This document shows positions 53,449-63,888 of a stretch of 64,000 bases of DNA, in pieces (within the stretch, counting starts at the first letter, position 1; each line of letters opens with the position of its first letter). Under the pieces are notes generated by a model. It was not told the DNA's origin. It saw only the letters and a list, made by a program, of their open reading frames with translations, and ran no database searches. The translations under genes and the position numbers were made by a program. The DNA is from Entamoeba histolytica HM-1:IMSS (lineage: Eukaryota; Evosea; Mastigamoebida; Endamoebidae), in NCBI RefSeq assembly GCF_000208925.1, contig NW_001914870.1:6351-70350 (forward strand). Reading direction: 5' to 3'.

Positions 53449-56400
53449 TCACTTATTACTGTAAACTGTTTCTAACATTCTTACAATTTCATCTGTCGTT
53501 AATCTTTTGTTTGGTTCTTGTTGCCATGACTTTTCAATAATTTCTTTAATATCTTCTTCTACTTCTTGTATTATGACTGGTCGTTTACCTGTTGTGATTG
53601 TATCTGCAATATCCCATGGATGTGGATATAATGTTTTAGGAAATGGATCTTGCCATGTAATGATTTGTAACATTGTTATTGAAAATGAATATATATCTGA
53701 TTGCATTTTGTAATGTTCTCGATTTAACACTTCGGGTGCCATGTATTTTGGTGTTCCTATCCCTTTTGTGAATGTCATATTTGTCATCATCATATTAATA
53801 TTTCTTGCACTTCCAAAATCCGTTAATTTACAATTAACTTCAATATTATCATCAAGTGATACAACAAGGAAATTATCTGGTTTAATATCTCGATGTAATA
53901 TTCCATTTGAATGAAGATATGAAATTCCTTTTGCTCCATCTATCATAAATTTGATTCTTATTTTCTTTGATATTTCTGTAATTTTTCTTTTATTCATTAT
54001 ATCTTGTATTGATCCATATTTTGCAAATTCTGTTACCATACATATTTTATTAGGAATAAATACTGCTCCATAAAAATGAATGATATATTCATCTCGAAAT
54101 TTATCTAACATTGCTACTTCTTTCTCAAATTCTTTCTTTTTATCTTCACTTTCTTCAACTTGTTTCATTTTCTTAATTGCTACTTTATTTCCTCTAAATT
54201 CTCCAACATAAACAATTCCAAATGATCCTTCTCCTATTTTCTTTTCTTCTTTTATTTCATCAGGATCAAGTCGTGTTGATATTTCTGTTTCTCCTTCAAT
54301 AGAAATACTTTTGATTGTTTCTTCTTGTGCTTTATTAAGTGTTTTACTAATTATCATTATTTTATCGTTGATTTTAGTTGTACATTTGATTATAATGAAT
54401 AATTCAAATTCACATGCATATCCTCCTTCAATTGTAATGACATTTGGGTTTGTTCTAATTGAATATTTCTCATTTTCTTCTTTACTACTTATTTGTATCT
54501 TCATCTTTTCTTTCTTTGAATTTCCAATACAAATCAATTCTCGTATTTCTTCATTCACTTTAATTTCTTCTCCTTCTTGAAGTTCAATTTCTTTCTTATT
54601 TGTTAATATTCCATCTCCAAGTGGTATGAATTTGATATTTGATTGTGTTATTTTGAATATTGTTGTTGTTTTCTCTCGTTCTTTCTTTTCTCTTCTCTTC
54701 ATTATGTAATTAACCATCATTATTATCATTACAATTGTTATCATAATGATAATAACTATAATAATGACAATTATCATTATCATCCACCATACTACTTCTT
54801 TATTACATTCATTTCCTTCTTCATTCGTTCCATACCAAAATGAACATTTTGAACATTTATTATTCTTTGCTTCTTTACATTTATTAATATCTAAATAGTA
54901 AATACACTCTTTATTTTTTAATACATATTCATCTTCACAACTATTACATTCATTCTCTGTTGAACATCTTGTACAATTCTCTTTACATTTCGAACATTCT
55001 TTATTTATTAAATAATATCCTTCTGAACATTCTCTACATCCATATTCTTTATCTATTTCTCCTTTACATCCTTTAACTTCGTCTATTGATTTGCATTCTC
55101 CTATCCAACTCATGAAATATCCATCTACACATGTTATACATTTATCTTTTTGATTGCATGTTTCACACATTCTTTCACATATTTCACATCCTTTTCCATT
55201 TCTATAATATCCTTTATTACATATTCCACATCCACTTCCATCTGCTAATAATTGTAAACATGTTCCATTTAATTCATTATTTGATTGACATGTTCTATTA
55301 CTACTTAAATATTTATCACTAGAACAACTCATACAATATGTAGATGAACCATAACATGTTTTACAATTATCATCACATTTTGAACATTTCATATTTGTTG
55401 TTAAATAATATCCATCTGAACATCGTTTACATCCATATGTATTTTGTTCTTCACAATTTTCTATTGTTGTATTAATACATTCTCCTTTTGAATTAAGTGA
55501 ATATGTTGTTAAACATTCAACATATTTTCCATTAACATATGATTCATTTGAACAATTTGAAATATTGGAATTACATTTTCCATTTTGATCTTTTATCTTT
55601 CCTTCTTCACATGTTTCATTTATACATTTATTATTATCTAATTGTTGGTTGTCTTTACATTTTAATTCAATACCATCTGAATTACATATTGCTGATTCTG
55701 TACATTCTATACATTGATTATCCTTGATGTATTTTCCATTTTCACAATATATTTCTTCATTCTTTCCATTTTTATTTTCTTTACTTTCACATATTCCATT
55801 ATTTAATGTATATTCATTTGAACATGAAACACATTCATTTCCTTCATAATAACATTCTTCTTTATCTTTAACACATTTATTATTTTCTAATTTATATCCA
55901 TTTAAACATTTTAAACAATAATTTCTTTCTGACTTCGTACAATTATTCATGTCTTGACATTCTCCATTTTCATTAACATATCTTTCTTTACATTGATAAC
56001 AATATGTTTCAGTTCCAATTGTACAATTTTTTTGCGATATTTGACATTCATATGTTGAATTAAGATAATATCCATATTCACATTCAATACAATGACTTTG
56101 ATTATTTATTTTAATACAGTGTGAACCATTTTGACATTCTTTCATTGAATTAAGATAATATCCACTTTTACATTGAATACATTCAATTGCATTTTCTTTG
56201 TAAATCATACTATCACAGTGATAATCATTCTTACCATTACTAAATGTAATTCCTCCTATACCAATAAACATTATTTGACTTTTCATTGAGGATGTTGTTT
56301 CTGAAAATTTTATTTTGTCTAAAATTGATAATGGCTTTGATGAAGAAATTATTACTGTTGAAATTGACTTGTCACTATCTTCTACTTCTTTAATTAATGT

Positions 56401-57354
56401 TACTGTACCTTCATTTGATTTTCCAATTGTTAAAATAAATTCAATTCTTTGATATGGTTCTTTCTTTCTATAAATGTTGAGAGTTGTTTGATTTGTAGAT
56501 TCATATTTTAACCATTGATTAGGATATGTATAAACTGTATGAATCTTTGATGAGTTATAGTTATTGATGATAATATAATTATTAGTTGATAATGAGATCA
56601 AATAACTATAACTGCTTAATAAAGATACATCAGTAGTAACTATAAATGAATTAAAATCATCTTCATCGTCTTTTGTAAATGTACGTGTACATTCTGATGT
56701 TATGTTATGAATTATAATATTATTAACACTAAAATAACGAACCATTCCATTACATGTTTTATTGAAATATGCACTTTTTGTTTGAGTTGTTATTTTATTG
56801 AATCTTCCTTCATATGATGATATTATATACCATATCCCATTATTTGATTCTAAATGTAAATTGGTAGGAATTGAATTAATATAAGTACGTTGAATAGGTA
56901 AATGATAATAATTATCATTAGTATCAACTCCCTTAATAAATAACTCATCAATATCATCCGTTATTTTTGTTGGACTATTTCCAATATAGAAAACAAATTT
57001 AATTTTTCCAAATGAATATGAATCTTTGGTGAGTTTAAGTTCAAAATTTGTTTCAATATTTTTGAATGCGAGTAACAAAGCTGAGGATGAAGATTTTATT
57101 ATAACTTTTTGTGAGTTAAATTTGTTGGTTGCTGAACCAAAATAAAATTCTCCATTCGTATCATAAGCTTGAATAATAACTGATTTATAATTAGTATAGT
57201 TTCCTTCTATGGTATTTGGTACTGTATTTGAATTGATTTTTTCACAAGAAGACATAGAGTAAAACATAACACTATTTGGTTCAATTTTTTTACAATAATC
57301 AGAAATACAAAATGAAATGAAAAAGAATAGGAATAGCAGTAAGTATTTAACCAT
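53449..57354 (-). CDS. Transmembrane kinase (Entamoeba TMK family), intact
   Basis: A 1301-residue receptor-like kinase. It has a signal peptide (1-18), an ectodomain of about 370 residues and then about 450 residues of CXXC-rich repeats (pattern C-x2-C-x-G-Y-Y/C). A TM helix follows (about 853-883), then a cytosolic beta-rich domain (about 900-1025) that resembles an MSP/Ig-like fold, and a kinase domain (about 1035-1295). The kinase has GEGSFGIV, VAIKKM, HRDIKPDN (about 1150), TDFGSARN (about 1178) and MAPE (about 1206). All catalytic residues are present. TMKs are a large Entamoeba family thought to sense the environment. It shares the architecture and the juxtamembrane domain with the broken TMK at 32.3 kb. 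Confidence 0.95.
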   Translation of the reverse strand: MVKYLLLFLFFFISFCISDYCKKIEPNSVMFYSMSSCEKINSNTVPNTIEGNYTNYKSVIIQAYDTNGEFYFGSATNKFNSQKVIIKSSSSALLLAFKNIETNFELKLTKDSYSFGKIKFVFYIGNSPTKITDDIDELFIKGVDTNDNYYHLPIQRTYINSIPTNLHLESNNGIWYIISSYEGRFNKITTQTKSAYFNKTCNGMVRYFSVNNIIIHNITSECTRTFTKDDEDDFNSFIVTTDVSLLSSYSYLISLSTNNYIIINNYNSSKIHTVYTYPNQWLKYESTNQTTLNIYRKKEPYQRIEFILTIGKSNEGTVTLIKEVEDSDKSISTVIISSSKPLSILDKIKFSETTSSMKSQIMFIGIGGITFSNGKNDYHCDSMIYKENAIECIQCKSGYYLNSMKECQNGSHCIKINNQSHCIECEYGYYLNSTYECQISQKNCTIGTETYCYQCKERYVNENGECQDMNNCTKSERNYCLKCLNGYKLENNKCVKDKEECYYEGNECVSCSNEYTLNNGICESKENKNGKNEEIYCENGKYIKDNQCIECTESAICNSDGIELKCKDNQQLDNNKCINETCEEGKIKDQNGKCNSNISNCSNESYVNGKYVECLTTYSLNSKGECINTTIENCEEQNTYGCKRCSDGYYLTTNMKCSKCDDNCKTCYGSSTYCMSCSSDKYLSSNRTCQSNNELNGTCLQLLADGSGCGICNKGYYRNGKGCEICERMCETCNQKDKCITCVDGYFMSWIGECKSIDEVKGCKGEIDKEYGCRECSEGYYLINKECSKCKENCTRCSTENECNSCEDEYVLKNKECIYYLDINKCKEAKNNKCSKCSFWYGTNEEGNECNKEVVWWMIMIIVIIIVIIIMITIVMIIMMVNYIMKRREKKEREKTTTIFKITQSNIKFIPLGDGILTNKKEIELQEGEEIKVNEEIRELICIGNSKKEKMKIQISSKEENEKYSIRTNPNVITIEGGYACEFELFIIIKCTTKINDKIMIISKTLNKAQEETIKSISIEGETEISTRLDPDEIKEEKKIGEGSFGIVYVGEFRGNKVAIKKMKQVEESEDKKKEFEKEVAMLDKFRDEYIIHFYGAVFIPNKICMVTEFAKYGSIQDIMNKRKITEISKKIRIKFMIDGAKGISYLHSNGILHRDIKPDNFLVVSLDDNIEVNCKLTDFGSARNINMMMTNMTFTKGIGTPKYMAPEVLNREHYKMQSDIYSFSITMLQIITWQDPFPKTLYPHPWDIADTITTGKRPVIIQEVEEDIKEIIEKSWQQEPNKRLTTDEIVRMLETVYSNK

Positions 57355-58866
57355 CTTTGAATATTTTATTTAGTTTTTAATAAAAGAAAACTGATTTTTT
57401 GATTCTTTTATTGACTGTTTATGATTTTTCATAAAAGCTAATAACAACATTTTTTATTTAATGAAAAAATCTTTCAATGGAATTTTTCGTATAAAACAGT
57501 GGAATTTTATTTTTTACTTGATTTTTATAATATTATTGGTTCATATCATCATTTCTCCACTCAACTTTTTAATTTTTTTCTTATATTTACACGATATTTC
57601 TTATGAAAAAAAAATTTACTATGATACGATAAAATAGTTACCAACAATGTTGTGATAGGGATATACTACTGTTGTGATTGAAAAGATAATCGTAGTGGTT
57701 TTGGTTTGTTATTGTTCATTGTAATGATGAAATAATACTATGAATAATGAAAAAAGAACTTTAAAATAAGCTGTATAATCCTTGCCATAAAACACTTAAA
57801 TAGCTTAGAAAGCATTGTTTAATGAAAGTTAATTTTTTTAATTATCAGACAGTATGGTTTTAAATAACTAGTTTTATTGTAGTTGGAATGAATATTCATT
57901 AACAACATCTTTTTATGCTCAGATGATGGAGTGAATGGAGTGTTGAGAATATATAAAGGAATGTCATTTTTATTAAAAGGAATATTCTTAAATGTACTTT
58001 GATACATTGTAATGGTATTAACTGGTGAGAAAAGTTATATTAAACTAATTGTACGACATTATGTGATTAGAAATAAAAGATTAGAATATAGTGTTTAAGG
58101 AGAAAGAGAATAATATTCGAAATTATTTTCTTTTAATGAAGAATGAATGAAACAGGGTATATGACCAAACAACAACGAACTGTCTGTAGAGTAACGTTGA
58201 TAATTATCACAAACTTATCAATACAAAGAAAGAATGTGTTATACTCGATTCTATGAAAAATATAATTGAACAAGTACAAAAATATTTGAACAATATAAAA
58301 ATTATTATAAATTATGTGTGATGAATGAAGAAATGGAAAGATATAGAATAAACTAATAGCAAAACAACAGCTTAATTAATTATTTTTAAACATTTTGAGT
58401 TGTTTTGATATGAAAAGAGTTATTTAGTTTGTGAAGTATTTAAAAGCAATAAAATTACAGCTAAATAAACAAAACTTTGTCATAATAAAACATCAATACA
58501 GACGACATTAAAATCAAAAAGTGGAAGTTAAATATTTAAATACAATAGAATGATGTTGAGTCATGACTTTTATAAAAGCAAATATTTTTAATTTTACTCC
58601 AAAATAAAAAATGATGCTGAAATAATAAAAAACTGACATACAAAAGAACAAATTCCGTAAACAAACAGTATTTTAATTCTTTTTTTTTTGAGTGTAGTTT
58701 GAAAGAAGAAAATAATTATAATAGATATTAGTGTAATGATTTTAGTTGTTTTTATTGTTACTTCATTGAAAGATTTATTGATGGTTATTTTTAAACAATG
58801 ACTTTTTCAGTTATATAATTCAAAGATATATATACGTTTAATTGATCTGTAAATTCATTCATCAAT
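57355..58866. other. Long intergenic stretch with possible gene relics
   Basis: 1.5 kb between divergent starts. A 62-codon minus-strand frame (57819-58007) and a 37-codon plus-strand frame starting near 58143 look mildly coding-like, but neither has a recognised motif. They may be relics. A TATATATA-like block near 58830 is close to the start of the next gene. Confidence 0.45.
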
Positions 58867-61317
58867 ATGCACTCTCAAAATATTTCTTTATTTAAAGATA
58901 TTAATGATATTTCTAAAGGATTGTCTGACCAGTTTAGAAATATTATCTCCAAATGCACAAAACCCCATTTTATTTGTATTTGTGGTGATCAATATATCGA
59001 TGAAAATACTAACATACATCAAATCATTAATGGTATTTCATCAAATGATTACCTCAATGCACAAGAATCATTGAAATCTTCAAATAAGATTTCCACATCA
59101 GAATCAAATAATTGTAATGTTATTGGACCAATTCTTGTAAGTGATATTGTAAAAAGAAACAATTTAGAAGAACAAGAATTTCAACAAATTTTAAATGATG
59201 AATTATTCTTTATTGAAATTGAAAAACATAAACTAACTTCAAGTACAACACCGAATAATATTGTTGAAATTCTTTCTATTCTCCAATTATCTTCTATAAG
59301 AATTATTTATAACAACAATGAAATAAATGCAGGTATATTAGAGGATATATCATCATTTGATTATCCTTCTTGTTTATTAGAATTACAAGGAATAAGAAAA
59401 GAAGGGAAAAGAGTCATTTGTATTTCACCAGATATTCAAACAATTACTGAAAAAGAAAATGAGACAATTCTCAAAGAGTCTGTCTTAAATAAACAAAAAC
59501 ATATAAACAACGATCTTGTACATTTCTTCTCTACAAAATCACATCAAACAAATTGTTTGTGTTTCTTACTTCCATCATATTCTCATCCTTCTCCAAGTCA
59601 AATCGTTTGTAATATTTACAAAGAACAAATGAAATGTATCATTTCAGAAATTCTGCATGAAATTCCACTAAATTGTAAGTCTGGTTCATATGTTCTTTCT
59701 TGTATAGAACTTCTTATTGAGCTATTCAAATCAATAAATGAATTAAATATAAATACCATCTCAAATGAAATACAACGATTATTCAAGAAAAAATATGTCG
59801 AAACTATTAGTTCAATAAATATCAAATTAGTTGGAATGATTTATGAAATGAATTTAAATGAAAGAATAAATGTTATTGAAAATCAATCAAAGATAAAGAG
59901 TCGTGTCTATCAAATCATTGAAAATGAATTTATTCCCATCTGGGATATATTGCATATCATTTATGGAAATCAACTCATTAATGAATTGTTTGATTCTATC
60001 TCCATCACTTCAAAACATTTAGAAGAGTTTATCTTGAAAGAGATTCAAAAGATTATTGATGATTTGATTCATTGTAATGACTTTAGACTAACACCAATGT
60101 GGAAGTATCTTACACAACTACAAATCAAAGAACAATTTGAACAAGAGAATTATAACACAATAATTAATAATTACTTGGCACAAACACTTACATCAAATCA
60201 AAAAATACTTCAATTCTATTCAAATAAAAAATGTACAACAGTCAATGAAGTGAAACATCAATGTATTGATACAATCACGTTAAAAACTAATGAAATATTA
60301 AATGGAAAACAACAATGGAGAGATGTTTATATCACAGTCAAGAATTATTACCATAATTTAATCAACACCATTGACAAAGAAGTACAAACAAAAGAACTTT
60401 CCACTGTTCGTCAAGTAGAATTATGTCACCAATACTATCTTGGTTTATTTACAAGTAAGAGTGAAACATACACAACACAACATGAACAAATAATATTCAA
60501 CAAAAATGATTATAATGACATTCTTCAAGATGCACTCAATGAATTGAATGCATTATTTGATAAGAAAAAACAAATTGCACAATCATTAGAACAAACCCAT
60601 CTTAAAGAAGAATTAGAACAGAAGAAAGAAGCATTTATTAAAAAATTGACAAGTAAATCATATTATATTATGCCATGTTGTACAACAAGATATGTCCTTG
60701 ATGCTAAATATTCAGACTTCACAGATGGACAACCAATCACTTTATATTGGTCACATGGTAATCAAAATCAAAGTTTCCAATTTATTCAAAAAAATAATTT
60801 ATTCCAAATAAAAATAGGACATAATGGATTTTTGGTACATAGAAATGACTCATCAGAAGGAAGTGTTATTCATCAATGGAATGACACAACCAGCATTAAC
60901 TCTTTATGGAAAATTATTGAAAATCATGATGGAACTATATCCTTTTTAAGTGCAAGTAATGAATCTCTTGCATTTACTGCTGACTCTAATGAACTTATAT
61001 CCCTTTGTCATACTTGCTATTTCACTTGTTCTGATTACCAAAAATTCAAGCTCTTAGAATCTCCATTAAACAACCAACCAATCCCTCTACCTCCAACAAA
61101 TCAAGAAACACCAAACCATCAAACTCAATTTTTCCAAATTCCTAAATATGTTGGTCCTTCAATTGTTGAAGCTTTAAACAATATTCATGTCGATAGTTCA
61201 TTTTCTTACAGAGAAAGAATTGCACAAGTTAACAACATTCAAGAATATCATGGAAGTGCTTATCAAAATGATTATATGAGAAAGTTGTTATACCAAGGGA
61301 GGTTAATAAAACCATAG
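58867..61317 (+). CDS. GBP-like protein with degenerate GTPase, ricin-B-type trefoil and bacterial-endolysin-like C-terminal module
   Basis: An 816-residue protein. Residues 1-320 resemble the guanylate-binding protein/atlastin G domain and hinge. FICICGDQYIDENTNIHQ (35-52) sits where a P-loop would be, but has DEN in place of GKS. NKQKHINNDLVHFF...CLCFLLP (about 207-236) and CKSGSYVLSCIELLIELFKS (about 268-287) match the end of GB1 domains. A helical region follows (about 320-590), then a beta-trefoil (about 598-730) with repeated QxxQxF/W-like motifs. The last 58 residues (YVGPSIVEALNNIHVDSSFS..., QGRLIKP) closely resemble the short repeats ending clostridial and lactobacillal lysozymes. 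No signal peptide is visible. GTP binding is doubtful. Confidence 0.7.
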   Translation: MHSQNISLFKDINDISKGLSDQFRNIISKCTKPHFICICGDQYIDENTNIHQIINGISSNDYLNAQESLKSSNKISTSESNNCNVIGPILVSDIVKRNNLEEQEFQQILNDELFFIEIEKHKLTSSTTPNNIVEILSILQLSSIRIIYNNNEINAGILEDISSFDYPSCLLELQGIRKEGKRVICISPDIQTITEKENETILKESVLNKQKHINNDLVHFFSTKSHQTNCLCFLLPSYSHPSPSQIVCNIYKEQMKCIISEILHEIPLNCKSGSYVLSCIELLIELFKSINELNINTISNEIQRLFKKKYVETISSINIKLVGMIYEMNLNERINVIENQSKIKSRVYQIIENEFIPIWDILHIIYGNQLINELFDSISITSKHLEEFILKEIQKIIDDLIHCNDFRLTPMWKYLTQLQIKEQFEQENYNTIINNYLAQTLTSNQKILQFYSNKKCTTVNEVKHQCIDTITLKTNEILNGKQQWRDVYITVKNYYHNLINTIDKEVQTKELSTVRQVELCHQYYLGLFTSKSETYTTQHEQIIFNKNDYNDILQDALNELNALFDKKKQIAQSLEQTHLKEELEQKKEAFIKKLTSKSYYIMPCCTTRYVLDAKYSDFTDGQPITLYWSHGNQNQSFQFIQKNNLFQIKIGHNGFLVHRNDSSEGSVIHQWNDTTSINSLWKIIENHDGTISFLSASNESLAFTADSNELISLCHTCYFTCSDYQKFKLLESPLNNQPIPLPPTNQETPNHQTQFFQIPKYVGPSIVEALNNIHVDSSFSYRERIAQVNNIQEYHGSAYQNDYMRKLLYQGRLIKP

Positions 61318-61616
61318 TCACAAGAAGTAATGCTTAATTAAAGAATTGCTTTGTCTTCTCCTCATTTTCTTTTTAAACCAAAAAAATAAGAATGAAAATT
61401 AAAATTAAAAGGTTTTTGATAAATACGTCAAGACAGAAAGAATCAACAAAATAACAAAATCAAACAAAAAAAAACATAATACTTAAAAAAAGACAAATAA
61501 TTTAATTTTATAAACCATTTGAAATACATTAAAAAAAAACAATAAAAAGGAGTTGAAAGTCAATCTTAAATACAAAACATTGAACTTAATTTGTTAATTT
61601 TGAAAAACACTCACAA
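61318..61616. promoter_or_regulatory. Coactosin upstream region
   Basis: About 300 bp of A-rich sequence. An ATTGAACT (one mismatch from the GAAC element) is at 61579-61586, 31-38 bp before the ATG. Confidence 0.4.
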
Positions 61617-62018
61617 ATGGTTGAAGCTGCTATGAAAGTAATGAATTCATTGGATTGTCCACATGGAGAATATATAATTCTTGACTATAGTCAAAATAAA
61701 CTTGTATTTAGAGAAAGAGGAAATGGGATAACTGAATTAAAAAATGCTCTTCATGATGATCAAGTTTCATTTGTTCTTCTTGCACTTCGATTAGAATTAC
61801 AAGGAATTCCTGATCAAGTTCGTTTGATTTTTATGCATTGGAAAGGACCAGCAGTCAAAAGAATGGTAATGGTTAAAGCAAATCAATTTGTTCAACAAGC
61901 ACTTGAAATTCTTTCTCCAAATCATGGTCAACTTGAAGTTATTGGAAAGAATGAATTTACTGAAGCAATCATTTCAGAAAAATGGAAGCCATCAGCAGGT
62001 TCTCATGTAATAAATTAA
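61617..62018 (+). CDS. Coactosin-like ADF-H domain actin-binding protein
   Basis: A 133-residue protein consisting of a single ADF-homology domain. Diagnostic segments are FRERGNGITELKNALHDDQVSF-like core, VRLIFMHWKGPAVKRMVMVK and HGQLEV. The conserved WxGxxVK stretch is that of coactosin, which binds along F-actin and does not sever it, unlike cofilin. Length fits the family (about 135-145). It has a very short leader with a GAAC-like element. It converges with the CoaBC-like gene, 56 bp apart. Confidence 0.93.
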   Translation: MVEAAMKVMNSLDCPHGEYIILDYSQNKLVFRERGNGITELKNALHDDQVSFVLLALRLELQGIPDQVRLIFMHWKGPAVKRMVMVKANQFVQQALEILSPNHGQLEVIGKNEFTEAIISEKWKPSAGSHVIN

Positions 62019-62074
62019 TTCAATTTTTTTTTTCTCACTTCCTTTTATAACAGAAAGAATGAAAGAACAATAAA

Positions 62075-63268
62075 TTATTGATTTATTCTATCAATAACTT
62101 TTTCAATAATTAATCGTGCTATTTCACTCTTCAAAAGTACTTCAGTTTCTTCAATACCATCTTTTGTGATAAAAGCAACTTTGTTTGTTTCTCCTCCAAA
62201 TCCAGCTCCTTTAACATTTAATTGATTTGCCACAATCATATCACAATGTTTCTTTTTAAGTTTTTCTTGTGCATTTTGAATCAAGTCTTGAGTTTCCATA
62301 GCAAATCCAACAATAATCTGATGGTCATTTCTTTTATCTCCTATTTCCTTTAAAATATCTGGATTTTTAACTAATGTTATTGTTAATTCATTCTCATCTT
62401 TCTTAATTTTTTGATTAGAAATATTCATTGGACGATAATCTGCAACTGCTGCTGACATAATATAAATGTCAACATCTTTCTCTTTCATAACTGCATCGTA
62501 CATTTCAATTGCTGTTTGTACATTAACAATACTAACTCCACTTGGTTTTTGTATTGTTGTTGGTCCAGTAATTAATGTAACTGTTGCTCCAAATTGTTGT
62601 GCTACTTGAGCAATTGCATACCCCATTTTTCCTGTTGAGTGGTTTGTAATAAATCGAACTGGGTCTATTGGTTCAATTGTTGGTCCAGCAGTAATGACTA
62701 TTTTCTTATTAAGAAGTGGTTGGATTGGATGGAGTTGTTGGTCAACAAATGTAAGGATTGAATCAACAGAAGCTAACTTACCATCTCCAACATCACCACA
62801 AGCTAATTTACCATATGAACTGTTAATGAATGTAACACCAAATGACTTAAGAATTTGTATATTTCTTTGAGTGATTGGGTTGTGAAGCATTGTGGTGTTC
62901 ATTGCTGGTGCAATTAATTTAGGACATGTTGCTGCAAGAAATGTTGTTGTTAAAAAGTCATCTGCTATTCCTGAAGCAAGTTTTGCAATAATGTCTGCTG
63001 TTGCTGGTGCAATGAGAAATAAAGAAGCTGAGTGTGCCAATGAAATATGATGAACATCATATTCATTTGGACGATCAAAACTGTCAATAATACATTTGTT
63101 GTGGGTTAGTACTTCAATAGTATAAGGTTGAATTAAATGAAGTGTGTTTTGAGTTAGTGTTACATGAACATCATATCCTCTTTTTGTAAGTTCATTTGCA
63201 ATGTAAATTCCTTTATAAGCAGCAATACTTGCAGTAATACCGAGTATGATTTTGTTGTTAGTTTTCAT
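62075..63268 (-). CDS. Bifunctional phosphopantothenoylcysteine decarboxylase/synthetase (CoaBC/Dfp-like)
   Basis: A 397-residue fusion. Residues 1-180 are the flavin-dependent decarboxylase: active-site His74 in HHISLAH, the flavin/substrate loop APAMNTTM, and the substrate-clamp Cys157 in LACGDVGDGKL. Residues 190-397 are the synthetase: ITAGPTIEPIDPVRFITN, STGKMGYA, SAAVADYRP and VKNPDIL. The two steps turn phosphopantothenate and cysteine into phosphopantetheine on the way to coenzyme A. Most eukaryotes have separate enzymes; this decarboxylase-synthetase order in one chain is that of bacteria. It is divergent with the Sec61 fragment (170 bp between starts). Confidence 0.96.
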   Translation of the reverse strand: MKTNNKIILGITASIAAYKGIYIANELTKRGYDVHVTLTQNTLHLIQPYTIEVLTHNKCIIDSFDRPNEYDVHHISLAHSASLFLIAPATADIIAKLASGIADDFLTTTFLAATCPKLIAPAMNTTMLHNPITQRNIQILKSFGVTFINSSYGKLACGDVGDGKLASVDSILTFVDQQLHPIQPLLNKKIVITAGPTIEPIDPVRFITNHSTGKMGYAIAQVAQQFGATVTLITGPTTIQKPSGVSIVNVQTAIEMYDAVMKEKDVDIYIMSAAVADYRPMNISNQKIKKDENELTITLVKNPDILKEIGDKRNDHQIIVGFAMETQDLIQNAQEKLKKKHCDMIVANQLNVKGAGFGGETNKVAFITKDGIEETEVLLKSEIARLIIEKVIDRINQ

Positions 63269-63438
63269 TGAATGACTTTGTAGTTGATTAAGTCGATTAT
63301 AAATACAGTAAAAGAAGGATTTTTGTTATTTTAAGTGATTATTATGTTATTGAAGAATTAACACAAAATAAAAAGAAAATAAATAAGTTGAAAGGAAAAA
63401 GGGTGTAGAACTATAAAATTCATATTACTGGAACAGTC

Positions 63439-63684
63439 ATGGGAGTGTTTTTCAATGTCATTAGACCAATTGTTAGTCTTATTCCAACAATCAATGAACC
63501 AACTAAAAAGATTGGATTTAAAGAAAAATTGATGTGGACAGGAATCACATTATTAGTGTTTCTTGTTTGTAGTCAAATTCCATTAATTGGAACAGACATT
63601 GTAGGAAATGATCCATTTTATTGGATGCGTTTAGTTATGGCATCAAATACTGAAAATCTCGATTTGTTCATACAAGAAATGTGA
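63439..63684 (+). pseudogene. Truncated 5' fragment of a Sec61-alpha translocon gene
   Basis: Residues 1-71 are clear Sec61-alpha: plug/N-terminal helix FFNVIRPIVSLIPTINEPTK, TM1 and FYWMRLVMASNT. In complete proteins this is followed at once by a GTLMELGI-type segment and nine more helices. Here similarity stops after SNT and the frame closes ten codons later (stop 63682-63684). No GT donor follows the break, and no Sec61-like sequence occurs in the remaining 316 bp, so an intron is unlikely. It is either a gene fragment left by rearrangement or an assembly joint. Confidence 0.8.
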
Positions 63685-63888
63685 TATAATTATGTTTATA
63701 AAAAATGTGTTTCCTGATGAATTGTTATAACCGAGGAGATAAATTTAGGCATCGACACAATCACAAGATATAGAATATATGACATAGTCTATCACTCAAC
63801 TCTATAATTACAATTTTTAAAGAATGAGGACGATAATTATTAATGAAGAGACACTCATCTAAAAGACAGGGATAATGTAACGAAAATC

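Noticed and set aside
57819..58007. 62-codon minus-strand frame as a gene
   Set aside because: No motif, no promoter element and no neighbour support; kept only as a possible relic in the intergenic note.
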